Part shown: positions 1 through 7,608 of the stretch, one piece after another
Layout: the number at the start of each line of letters is the position of its first letter
Position numbering within the stretch: position 1 is the stretch's first letter
DNA from: RYN-230 sp036497945
Lineage (GTDB): Bacteria > Actinomycetota > Actinomycetes > Streptosporangiales > Streptosporangiaceae
Length of the DNA stretch: 64,000 nt
Direction of reading: 5' to 3'
Assembly: GCA_036497945.1 (NCBI GenBank)
Contig: DASXIN010000150.1
Location: 18,394 to 82,393, forward strand
Notes under the pieces: model-generated
The model's database searches: none
What the model was told of the DNA's origin: nothing
What the model saw: only the letters and a program-made list of their open reading frames with translations
Program-made: the position numbers and the translations under genes

Positions 1-223
1 CTGGCTGGCCGGGCCGCCGGGCGGCCCGATTCTCACCCCTGGCGGGTGAGGGATGGCGGCCTGGCGCGGCCAATCATGGGTGAACGGGAGGCCGTACCCG
101 CTGCGGTTGATATCAGCCGGCCCCGGGTATGACCCGCAAAGGCATCTGACCTGCACATTCACCCCAACGGGGTGAGGATGGCTGGCTGTGGCCAGCAGGT
201 CGGGGCTCTCGGGGGGATATCGC
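1..223. other. Upstream region of LuxR-type regulator with two small inverted repeats
   Basis: No gene is supported here. Two short perfect inverted repeats are visible: a 7-bp stem (CTCACCC/GGGTGAG, 32-50, 5-nt loop) and a second 7-bp stem of related sequence (TCACCCC/GGGGTGA, 159-175, 3-nt loop). They share the core TCACCC/GGGTGA and could be a repeated operator upstream of the regulator; this is inference only. The left edge of the window cuts whatever lies upstream. Confidence 0.3.
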
Positions 224-2980
224 ATGACGAGCACGATCGATGGTGCGGCCGAGCCTGCCCAGGTCCTGCCGGACGGCGCCGCGCTGGCCGAGGAACTGCT
301 GGCGGACAGCGGGCCACCCGGGGAGGGTGGCCCGCCGCCGCGGTTTCTCGAAGACAAGCTGCAGATCCCGCAGCCACACTTCCCGGTGCTGCGCCGCCGC
401 CGGATCACTGGCCTGCTCGACCAGGCCGCGCGCAACCGGGTCACGCTGATTAGCGGGCCAGCGGGCGCGGGCAAGACGGTGGCCTGCGCCACCTGGGCCA
501 GCGCGACCGCGCAGAGCCGCCGGGTGGCCTGGCTGACCGTGGACGCTGAGGACCAGCAGTCCTGGTTCTGGGCTTACCTGTGCGCGGCGCTGGCCCGGCT
601 CCGCGCCATCCCGGCCGACGTGCTGCGGTCCCTGGAAGACACCAGCCCGGACCGGTTCCCGCTCCGCCTGGTCGAGTCGGCCCAGCTGTTCACCGAGCCG
701 GCGGTGCTCATCCTGGACGACGTGCACGAGCTGGCCGACCCGGCCGTGCTGAGCGGGCTCGACCTGATCATCCGGCACGCCCCGGGCACGCTGCGGCTGG
801 TGCTGTCCGCCCGGCAGTCACCAGCCCTGCAGCTGGCCCGGCTGCGGGTGTCCGGCGAGCTGGCCGACATCGGCGGCCCGGATCTGGCCTGCACCGTGGA
901 CGAGGCCGACGCGTACTTCGCCATGCTGGGCATCGACGTGGACCAGGGCGCCCGGGATGAGCTGCTCCGCCGCACCCAGGGCTGGATGGCCGGGCTGCGG
1001 CTGGCCGCGATGCGCGCGCACAGTGACCCGGAGCCCGGCGCGAAGATCACCGACCTGGTCGGCGACGAGCCCATCGTGACCGATTACCTATGGGACGAGG
1101 TGCTCGGCAAGCAGCCGCCGCAGACCCGGATGTTCCTGCTCCGCACCAGCATCACCGGCCAGGTGTCCGGTGACCTGGCCGACGCGCTGACCGGGCAGGG
1201 CGGCAGCGCCCGCACCCTGGAGCGGCTGAGCCGGGAGAACAGCTTCGTCGAGGTGGTGGACCGGGAACACGGCGGGTACGCCTACCATCCGCTGCTCCGC
1301 GAGGTGCTGGCCGCGGAGCTGCACCGGGAGATACCGCACGAGATCCCGGTGCTGCTGCGCCGGGCGGCCCGCTGGTACGCGGCGCACGACCAGCCGTTCC
1401 CCTCGGTGCGCTGCGCCGCCCAGGCCGAGGACTGGGACTACGCGGCGCAGATCCTGGCCGAGGCGGGCGCCGGGGTGGCCACCCCGGGGTCCACCGCGGA
1501 GCTGGAGAGCGTGCTGGCGTTGTTCCCGCCGGACCGCTCGGCCGACGACCCCGCGGTCGCCGCGGCCTGGGCCGCCGCCCGGCTGTGGGACGGCGACCAC
1601 GAAGGCGCGGCCGCGTACCTGGAAAACGGCGACCACGCCCTGGACCGGGCCGCGTCGGCCATCCGCCGGGTCATGGAGCCGACGCTGGCCGCGCTGCGGG
1701 TGATGCTGGCCGGCTGCCGGTCCGACCCCGATCCCAGCCTGCTGGCCGAGGCCCGGTCGCTGGCCGAGCGGTGCGCGGCCGCGGCCAGCGCCCAGCCCGA
1801 GCACCGGGCGGTGGGCCTGCTCTGGTTCGCCGTCGGCGTGGCCCGGCTGCGCCGCTGGGAGATCCAGGCGGCCCGGCACGCGCTGCGGCACGCGGACCGC
1901 CAGCTGGCCGCCGGGAACCTGGCCGGGCTGCAGGCCCGGGCCCGGGCCTGGCGGGCGCTGGCCGAGGCCTGGTTCGGCGACCTGAGCGCGGCGCAGCGCT
2001 CGGCCAGCGACGTGCCCGCCACCCGCGGCCTGGAACCGGCCACCGCCGGGGCGGCCGCGGAACTGGCCGCGGTGGCCCGGGCGCAGGTCAGCCTGCGCCG
2101 GGATGACCTGTCCACCGCGCAGCGGCTGATCGAGGGAATCAGCCAGGGCGGGGCCGGGCAGTTCCCTGGCGAGCCGCCGGTCAGCGCGATGACCGCGCTG
2201 ATCCGGGCCCGGGTGCTGCTGGCCGACGGCGACGCCACCGCGGCGGTCGCCGTGCTGTCCCGGCTCCGCGAGACCTACGGCCCCGGCCACCTGGCCCTGT
2301 CCGACGTGGTCACGGTGGCCGAGGGTGACGCCGCGCTGCGCGTCGGCAACACCGGCCGGGCCCGCGCGGTGCTGCTGCTGGTGGAGGACGGTGAGCACTT
2401 CGACCGGGCGGGCGGGCGGCTGCTCCGCGCCGGGCTGCTCATCGCCGACGGCGAGTTCAAGGCCGCTCAGGAGGCGGTGCAGCCGTGCCTGGACGACGCC
2501 GCGGCCGGGGTCACCCGGCACGAGCGGATCGGCGGGCTGCTCATTTCCGCGGTGGCGCTGCGCCGCCTCGGCGCCTCCGACGAGGCCGCCGCGCTGCTCG
2601 AGCAGGCGCTCGCGCTGGCCGAGCCGGACGGCGCCTACCGGGCCTTCCTGGACGGCGGGGCCGCGGTCCGCTCGGCGATGACCGTGCTGATCCCGCCGAC
2701 CAGCCGGCACGCCGGTTTCGCCGGGCGCATCCTGGAGCGCTTCGACGCCCAGGTGCCGCAGGGCACCGCGCCCGCGGCCCGGGCCAGCGTGCCGCTGACC
2801 GACAGCGAGCGGGCGGTGCTCCGCTTCCTGCCCTCGCACATGACCAACGAGGAGATCTCGCAGGCCCTGTTCCTGTCCATCAACACGGTCAAGACCCACC
2901 TGCGCTCGGCCTACCGGAAGCTCGGCGTGAGCTCCCGCCGCGAGGCGATCGCCCGCGGCCGCCGCCTCGGCCTGCTCTGA
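224..2980 (+). CDS. MalT-like LuxR-family ATPase transcriptional regulator
   Basis: About 918 residues with the layout of the large ATP-binding (MalT/LAL-type) LuxR regulators. A STAND-type ATPase domain starts near residue 70 with a Walker A motif GPAGAGKT and a Walker B stretch VLILDDVHEL. A long alanine/leucine-rich helical-repeat middle (TPR-like) follows, then a C-terminal LuxR helix-turn-helix in the last ~65 residues (LTDSERAVLRFL...NTVKTHLRSAYRKLGV). The ATG at 224 is preferred over an upstream GTG at 188 because GGGGGGA lies 8 bases before it. Family knowledge: such proteins sense a ligand through the repeat domain and activate transcription as oligomers. The ligand and targets cannot be read from the sequence. 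It stands alone upstream of tig and is unlikely to share a transcript with it. Confidence 0.88.
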   Translation: MTSTIDGAAEPAQVLPDGAALAEELLADSGPPGEGGPPPRFLEDKLQIPQPHFPVLRRRRITGLLDQAARNRVTLISGPAGAGKTVACATWASATAQSRRVAWLTVDAEDQQSWFWAYLCAALARLRAIPADVLRSLEDTSPDRFPLRLVESAQLFTEPAVLILDDVHELADPAVLSGLDLIIRHAPGTLRLVLSARQSPALQLARLRVSGELADIGGPDLACTVDEADAYFAMLGIDVDQGARDELLRRTQGWMAGLRLAAMRAHSDPEPGAKITDLVGDEPIVTDYLWDEVLGKQPPQTRMFLLRTSITGQVSGDLADALTGQGGSARTLERLSRENSFVEVVDREHGGYAYHPLLREVLAAELHREIPHEIPVLLRRAARWYAAHDQPFPSVRCAAQAEDWDYAAQILAEAGAGVATPGSTAELESVLALFPPDRSADDPAVAAAWAAARLWDGDHEGAAAYLENGDHALDRAASAIRRVMEPTLAALRVMLAGCRSDPDPSLLAEARSLAERCAAAASAQPEHRAVGLLWFAVGVARLRRWEIQAARHALRHADRQLAAGNLAGLQARARAWRALAEAWFGDLSAAQRSASDVPATRGLEPATAGAAAELAAVARAQVSLRRDDLSTAQRLIEGISQGGAGQFPGEPPVSAMTALIRARVLLADGDATAAVAVLSRLRETYGPGHLALSDVVTVAEGDAALRVGNTGRARAVLLLVEDGEHFDRAGGRLLRAGLLIADGEFKAAQEAVQPCLDDAAAGVTRHERIGGLLISAVALRRLGASDEAAALLEQALALAEPDGAYRAFLDGGAAVRSAMTVLIPPTSRHAGFAGRILERFDAQVPQGTAPAARASVPLTDSERAVLRFLPSHMTNEEISQALFLSINTVKTHLRSAYRKLGVSSRREAIARGRRLGLL

Positions 2981-3043
2981 GCGGCATCGGCTGAGCCACC
3001 TCGTCTCTGGGCGGCATCGTCCGGCGGCTGGCCCGGGGACCAC

Positions 3044-3049
3044 TAGACT
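3044..3049 (+). promoter_or_regulatory. Candidate -10 box upstream of tig
   Basis: TAGACT inside CACTAGACTG. The same CACTAGACT context recurs upstream of valS (7595). No convincing -35 box is visible, so only the -10 element is proposed. It would place the tig transcription start near 3056, leaving a leader of about 120 bases. Confidence 0.35.
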
Positions 3050-3174
3050 GGGCGGCCGTAGCCGTCAAGGGCTGCGCTGGGGTCGCGGGAGCCGCGGGCG
3101 GGCGCGGCGGGCGGGCGGACCCGGAAACCAGGGCCCGGAAACTCAGAGCGCAGGTATCAGGGAGTGACGGCGAC

Positions 3175-4668
3175 GTGAAGACCGACGTCGAGGAGCTGAG
3201 CCCCACCCGGGTGAAGCTGACCATCGAGGTTCCGTTCGAGGAGCTGAAGTCGAGCCTCGACAAGGCGTACCGCGAGGTCGCCAAGCAGGTTCGGGTGCCC
3301 GGCTTCCGGCCGGGCCGGGTGCCGCCGCGCATCATCGACCAGCGGTTCGGCCGCGGCGTGGTGCTCGAGCAGGCGGTGAACGAAGCGGTCCCGCAGCTGT
3401 ATGGGCAGGCCCTGCAGGAGAACGAGGTGTTCGCGCTCGGCCAGCCCGAGCTGGAGATCACCAAGCTGGACGACGGCAAGGAACTGGCCTTCACCGCCGA
3501 GGTGGACGTCCGGCCCAAGTTCGACCTGCCCGACCTGACCGGCCTGCCGGTCACCGTGGACAGTGCCGTGGTCACCCCGGACGAGGTCGAGGAGTACATC
3601 GGCGGGCTGCGCGAGCGGTTCGCGTCGCTGAAGACCGCGGACCGGGCGGTGGCCGACGGCGACTACACCTCGATCGACCTGTCCGCCTCGGTGGACGGCG
3701 AGCCGGTGGAGGACGCGCAGGCCAGCGGGCTGTCCTACGAGGTGGGCAGCGGGACGCTGCTGGACGGCCTGGACGAGGCCCTGATCGGCATGGCGGCGGG
3801 GGAGTCCACGACGTTCAGCACGGAGCTGGCCGGCGGCGAGCACGGCGGCGAGCAGGCCGAAGTCACGGTCACCGTGCACAGCGTCAAGATCAAGGAGCTG
3901 CCCGAGCTGGACGACGAGTTCGCCCAGTCGGCCAGCGAGTTCGACACGCTGGGTGAGCTGCGTGCCGGGACCCGCTCCCAGCTGGAGTCGGTGAAGCGGA
4001 TGCAGCAGGCCCGGCAGGCCCGGGACCGGGCGCTGGACGCGGTGCTGGCCAAGATCGACATTCCGCTGCCGGACCGCCTGGTGCAGAGCGAGATCGAGGC
4101 CCGGCGGCAGAACCTCGATGAGCAGCTGGAGCGGGCCGGCGCCACTCGGGAGGCCTACCTGGAGTCCGCCGGGCAGACCGAGCAGCAGCTGGAAGCGGAC
4201 ATGGTCGAGGGCGCGCGGCGGTCGGTCAAGGCCGGGTTCGTGCTGGACCAGCTGGCTCAGAACGAGGAGCTCAACGTCGAGCAGGACGAGCTCAACGCGT
4301 ACGTGATCGAGCAGGCCTACCGGATGGGCGTGCAGCCCGACCGGCTGGCCCAGGAAATCACCGAGCACGGGCAGATCGGTTCGGTGGTGGCCGACGTGGT
4401 GCGCGGCAAGGCGCTCAACCTCATCACCGAGCGGGTGACGGTGACCGACGACGCCGGGAAGCCGGTGGACGTCAGCGCCGCGCTGCGGCCGGACACGGCC
4501 GAGGACGCCGAGGACGAGGAGGAGGCCGGCCAGGCCGATGCCGCCGCCGCGGCAGCGGACGCGGGGGACGCCGCGGACGAGGTGGCCGACGCAGACCAGG
4601 TCGGCGCAGACCAGGACGAAGCAGATCAGGACGAAGCAGACCAGGACGAGACGGCCGCCAAGCAGTAA
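3175..4668 (+). CDS. tig: Trigger factor, ribosome-associated chaperone and PPIase
   Basis: Trigger factor binds ribosomal protein uL23 at the exit tunnel and shelters nascent chains. The N-terminal ribosome-binding domain carries the signature GFRPGRVP (about residues 43-50). An FKBP-like PPIase domain follows (about 150-240) and then the helical C-terminal chaperone domain with an EA/RRQNLDEQLERAG-type helix. The last ~65 residues are an Asp/Glu/Ala-rich acidic tail containing short repeats DEADQDEADQDE. At 497 residues it is longer than the E. coli protein (432), mainly because of this tail, which is common in actinobacterial orthologues but long here. The GTG start fits the conserved beginning MKTDVEELSPTRVKL. 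It lies upstream of clpP1-clpP2-clpX, the classic order. Confidence 0.97.
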   Translation: MKTDVEELSPTRVKLTIEVPFEELKSSLDKAYREVAKQVRVPGFRPGRVPPRIIDQRFGRGVVLEQAVNEAVPQLYGQALQENEVFALGQPELEITKLDDGKELAFTAEVDVRPKFDLPDLTGLPVTVDSAVVTPDEVEEYIGGLRERFASLKTADRAVADGDYTSIDLSASVDGEPVEDAQASGLSYEVGSGTLLDGLDEALIGMAAGESTTFSTELAGGEHGGEQAEVTVTVHSVKIKELPELDDEFAQSASEFDTLGELRAGTRSQLESVKRMQQARQARDRALDAVLAKIDIPLPDRLVQSEIEARRQNLDEQLERAGATREAYLESAGQTEQQLEADMVEGARRSVKAGFVLDQLAQNEELNVEQDELNAYVIEQAYRMGVQPDRLAQEITEHGQIGSVVADVVRGKALNLITERVTVTDDAGKPVDVSAALRPDTAEDAEDEEEAGQADAAAAAADAGDAADEVADADQVGADQDEADQDEADQDETAAKQ

Positions 4669-4683
4669 CGGGTGGCGGGCGGC

Positions 4684-4700
4684 CTGCGCCGACAGCGAAC
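4684..4700 (+). promoter_or_regulatory. ClgR-like operator upstream of clpP1
   Basis: The sequence CTGCGCCGACAGCGAAC matches the actinobacterial ClgR box layout (GTTCGC...GCGAAC with CGC-N5-GCG spacing). The right half is perfect and the left half is degenerate. It sits 83 bases before the proposed clpP1 start, where ClgR activates clpP operons in Streptomyces and Mycobacterium. A possible -10 (TATCGT, 4739-4744) lies downstream of it. The site is seen; the regulator assignment is inference from family knowledge. Confidence 0.5.
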
Positions 4701-4782
4701 AGGCGGCCGGCCGGGACGTTCCGGCCCCGGGCGGGCGTTATCGTCGCAATCAATGACGCAGGACATGACCGAGGAGAGCAGA

Positions 4783-5421
4783 GTGGGCACGCCTCCGGCT
4801 TTCGAGGACCCGACCGGGATCCTGGCGCGGACCGCGGAAGCGGCACCGCCGGTGATTACCGAACAGATATTCCAGCGGCTGCTCCGGCACCGGATCATCT
4901 TCCTCGGCCAGCAGGTCGACGAGGACATCGCCAACCGGATGTGCGCCGAGATGGTGCTACTCGCGTCCGAGGACAGCGAGCGGGACATCCTCATCTACAT
5001 CAATTCGCCCGGCGGCTCGGTGTACGCCGGGCTGGCCATCTACGACGTGATGCAGTACGTGCCGAACGACATCCAGACCTACGCGATGGGCATGGCCGCG
5101 TCGATGGGCCAGTTCCTGCTGTCGGCCGGCACTCCGGGCAAGCGCTACGCGCTGCCACACGCCAGCATCCTGATGCACCAGCCCTCCGGCGGCATCGGCG
5201 GGACAGCCTCGGACATCAGGATCCAGGCCGAGCAGATGCTGTACGTCAAGCGCAAGCTGGCCGAGCGCACCGCGTTCCACACCGGGCAGACTGTGGAACA
5301 GATCGAGAAGGATGCCGACCGGGACCGGTGGTTCACCGCGGATGAGGCCCGTGACTACGGCTTCGTGGACCACGTGATCCGCAGCGCCACCGAAGTGGAC
5401 TCTGACGGGCCGGTGTCATGA
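4783..5421 (+). CDS. clpP1: ATP-dependent Clp protease proteolytic subunit 1
   Basis: Serine peptidase subunit (family S14) that forms the mixed ClpP1P2 barrel with the downstream paralogue and is fed by ClpX or ClpC. The catalytic Ser lies in GMAASMGQF (about Ser107), the His in LMHQPSGG (about His132), and the Asp in the C-terminal part. The GTG at 4783 is preferred because GAGGAG (4771-4776) precedes it by 6 bases and the protein then begins MGTPPAFEDPTG at 212 residues. ATGs at 4753 and 4765 are in frame alternatives. It overlaps clpP2 by four bases (ATGA), so translation is probably coupled. Confidence 0.93.
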   Translation: MGTPPAFEDPTGILARTAEAAPPVITEQIFQRLLRHRIIFLGQQVDEDIANRMCAEMVLLASEDSERDILIYINSPGGSVYAGLAIYDVMQYVPNDIQTYAMGMAASMGQFLLSAGTPGKRYALPHASILMHQPSGGIGGTASDIRIQAEQMLYVKRKLAERTAFHTGQTVEQIEKDADRDRWFTADEARDYGFVDHVIRSATEVDSDGPVS

Positions 5422-6095
5422 ATCTCGATCCCGGAGCGGAGGAGCCGCAAGTGAGCACATCCCACCGGAGGCTGGCGGAGTCCCGTTACGTCCTCCCGTC
5501 GTTCGTGGAGCGCACGTCGTACGGCATCAAGGAGATGAACCCGTACAACAAGCTCTTCGAGGAACGGATCATCTTCCTCGGCGTGCAGATCGACGATGCC
5601 TCGGCCAACGACGTGATGGCCCAGCTGATCACGCTGGAGTCGATCGACCCGGACCGCGACATCCTGATCTACATCAACTCGCCGGGCGGGTCGGTCACCT
5701 CGATGATGGCGATCTACGACACGATGCAGTACATCCAGCCGGAGATCCAGACCATCTGCATCGGCCAGGCCGCCTCGGCGGCCGCGGTGCTGCTGGCGGC
5801 CGGTGCCCCCGGCAAGCGGCTGACCTTGCCGAACGCCCGCATCCTGCTGCACCAGCCCGCCACCGAAGGCGGCTACGGGCAGTCCAGCGACCTGGAGATC
5901 CAGGCCCGGGAGATCCTCCGGATGCGAACCGCCATGGAGAAGATCGTCGCCCGGCACACCGGGCGGTCTGAGGAGCAGGTCCGGCACGACATCGAGCGGG
6001 ACAAGTTCTTCTCCGCCGAGGAGGCCAAAGACTACGGTCTCGTCGACGAGGTTCTGACGAGCCTGAAGCGCAAGGCCGAGGTAGGGTCGTCCTAA
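5418..6095 (+). CDS. clpP2: ATP-dependent Clp protease proteolytic subunit 2
   Basis: Second S14 subunit of the ClpP1P2 peptidase. The nucleophile is in GQAASAAAVL (about Ser120) and the catalytic His in LLHQPATEGG (about His145). The frame is open from the ATG that overlaps the clpP1 stop codon. A GTG at 5451 preceded by GGAGCGGAGGAG would give a protein 11 residues shorter and is an equally good start. Actinobacterial ClpP1 and ClpP2 are both needed for an active barrel. The 166-base gap before clpX suggests that clpX may have its own promoter. Confidence 0.93.
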   Translation: MNLDPGAEEPQVSTSHRRLAESRYVLPSFVERTSYGIKEMNPYNKLFEERIIFLGVQIDDASANDVMAQLITLESIDPDRDILIYINSPGGSVTSMMAIYDTMQYIQPEIQTICIGQAASAAAVLLAAGAPGKRLTLPNARILLHQPATEGGYGQSSDLEIQAREILRMRTAMEKIVARHTGRSEEQVRHDIERDKFFSAEEAKDYGLVDEVLTSLKRKAEVGSS

Positions 6096-6261
6096 CCAGG
6101 AGGATTCATCCTCCGGGTGGTCCGCACCGGGTCCGGCTCTCGCGGTCGAGGGCCCCGAGGCGGTACCGTCTGAACTGAGAGCTAGATGGCACGGCGGGAA
6201 CATACCCGCGGCTGTAGGCCCGCCCCGTGCGGGCCGCGGCCCCAGGTAAAGGAGTAGCTGG

Positions 6262-7542
6262 GTGGCTCGCATCGGCGATGGTGGTGACCTGCTGAAGTGC
6301 TCTTTCTGTGGGAAGAGCCAGAAGCAAGTCAAGAAACTCATCGCGGGGCCCGGCGTGTACATCTGCGACGAGTGCATCGACCTGTGCAACGAGATCATCG
6401 AAGAGGAACTGGCCGAGCCGTCCGAGCTCAAATGGGACAGCCTGCCCAAGCCGCGGGAGATCTACGAGTTCCTCGACGCCTACGTGATCGGCCAGGAGAA
6501 GGCCAAGAAGGCCCTGTCCGTGGCGGTGTACAACCACTACAAGCGGGTCCAGTCCGGCGGTGACAGCCGGCCCGGCGAGGACGGCGTCGAGCTGGCTAAG
6601 TCCAACATCCTGCTACTCGGCCCGACCGGGTCCGGCAAGACGCTGCTGGCCCAGACGCTGGCCCGGCTGCTCAATGTGCCGTTCGCCATCGCCGACGCCA
6701 CCGCGCTGACCGAGGCCGGTTACGTCGGTGAGGACGTCGAGAACATCCTGCTCAAGCTCATCCAGGCGGCCGAGTACGACGTCAAGAAGGCCGAGACCGG
6801 GATCATCTATATCGACGAGATCGATAAGATCGCCCGGAAGAGCGAGAACCCGTCGATCACCCGGGACGTCTCCGGCGAGGGCGTGCAGCAGGCGCTGCTG
6901 AAGATCCTCGAGGGCACCACGGCGTCGGTCCCGCCGCAGGGCGGCCGGAAGCACCCGCATCAGGAGTTCATCCAGATCGACACGACCAATGTGCTGTTCA
7001 TCTGCGGTGGGTCGTTCTCCGGGCTGGAGAAGATCATCGAGCAGCGGGTCGGCAAGTCCGGGATGGGCTTCGGCGCGGTGCTCCGGGTCAAGAACGACCG
7101 CACCACCGGCGATCAGTTCGCCGACGTGATGCCGGAAGATCTGCTCAAGTTCGGCATGATCCCCGAGTTCGTCGGCCGGCTCCCGGTCATCACCAGCGTG
7201 CACAACCTGGACCGGGAAGCGCTGATCCAGATCCTCACCGAGCCGCGCAACGCCCTGGTCAAGCAGTACCGGCGGCTGTTCGAGCTGGACGGGGTGGACC
7301 TGGAGTTCACCGACGACGCCCTGGAGGCCGTGGCCGACCAGGCCATCCTGCGCGGCACCGGCGCCCGCGGGTTGCGCGCCATCCTCGAAGAGGTGCTGCT
7401 GTCGGTGATGTACGAGGTGCCCAGCCGCAAGGACGTCGAGCGGGTCGTGATCACCGGGCCGGTCGTCCTGGAGCACGTCAACCCGACGCTGGTGCCCCGC
7501 GACTCGGCCGCCCGCCGCCCGCCGCGCGAGAAGTCCGCCTAA
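6262..7542 (+). CDS. clpX: ATP-dependent Clp protease ATP-binding subunit ClpX
   Basis: AAA+ unfoldase that selects tagged substrates and threads them into ClpP1P2. The N-terminal C4 zinc-binding domain is complete (CSFC at 13-16 and CDEC...C). Walker A is GPTGSGKT (120-127) and Walker B is IIYIDEIDKIA. A sensor-2 region with GTGARGLRAILE follows. At 426 residues it has the usual family length. The GTG start at 6262 has AAAGGAG upstream at good spacing. It follows clpP1-clpP2 in the same orientation. Confidence 0.97.
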   Translation: MARIGDGGDLLKCSFCGKSQKQVKKLIAGPGVYICDECIDLCNEIIEEELAEPSELKWDSLPKPREIYEFLDAYVIGQEKAKKALSVAVYNHYKRVQSGGDSRPGEDGVELAKSNILLLGPTGSGKTLLAQTLARLLNVPFAIADATALTEAGYVGEDVENILLKLIQAAEYDVKKAETGIIYIDEIDKIARKSENPSITRDVSGEGVQQALLKILEGTTASVPPQGGRKHPHQEFIQIDTTNVLFICGGSFSGLEKIIEQRVGKSGMGFGAVLRVKNDRTTGDQFADVMPEDLLKFGMIPEFVGRLPVITSVHNLDREALIQILTEPRNALVKQYRRLFELDGVDLEFTDDALEAVADQAILRGTGARGLRAILEEVLLSVMYEVPSRKDVERVVITGPVVLEHVNPTLVPRDSAARRPPREKSA

Positions 7543-7594
7543 GAACGCGGGCATGGCCCCGCTGTCTACGCACGGAGGCTCTCGCGCACGGCAC

Positions 7595-7600
7595 TAGACT
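7595..7600 (+). promoter_or_regulatory. Candidate -10 box for a near-leaderless valS transcript
   Basis: TAGACT ends 8 bases before the GTG start of valS, so transcription would start at or within a base or two of the start codon. No clear ribosome binding site precedes that GTG, which fits a leaderless message. A -35 box is not convincing. The same CACTAGACT string is found upstream of tig. Confidence 0.38.
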
Positions 7601-7608
7601 CGGTCGTC

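Noticed and set aside
1088..3043. 651-codon minus-strand frame across the LuxR gene
   Set aside because: Arg/Gly/Gln-rich shadow without domain; the plus-strand protein has Walker motifs and an HTH.
6096..6261. Short GGAGGAT/ATCCTCC inverted repeat after clpP2
   Set aside because: The loop is only two bases, too short for a stable hairpin, and the match may reflect chance.
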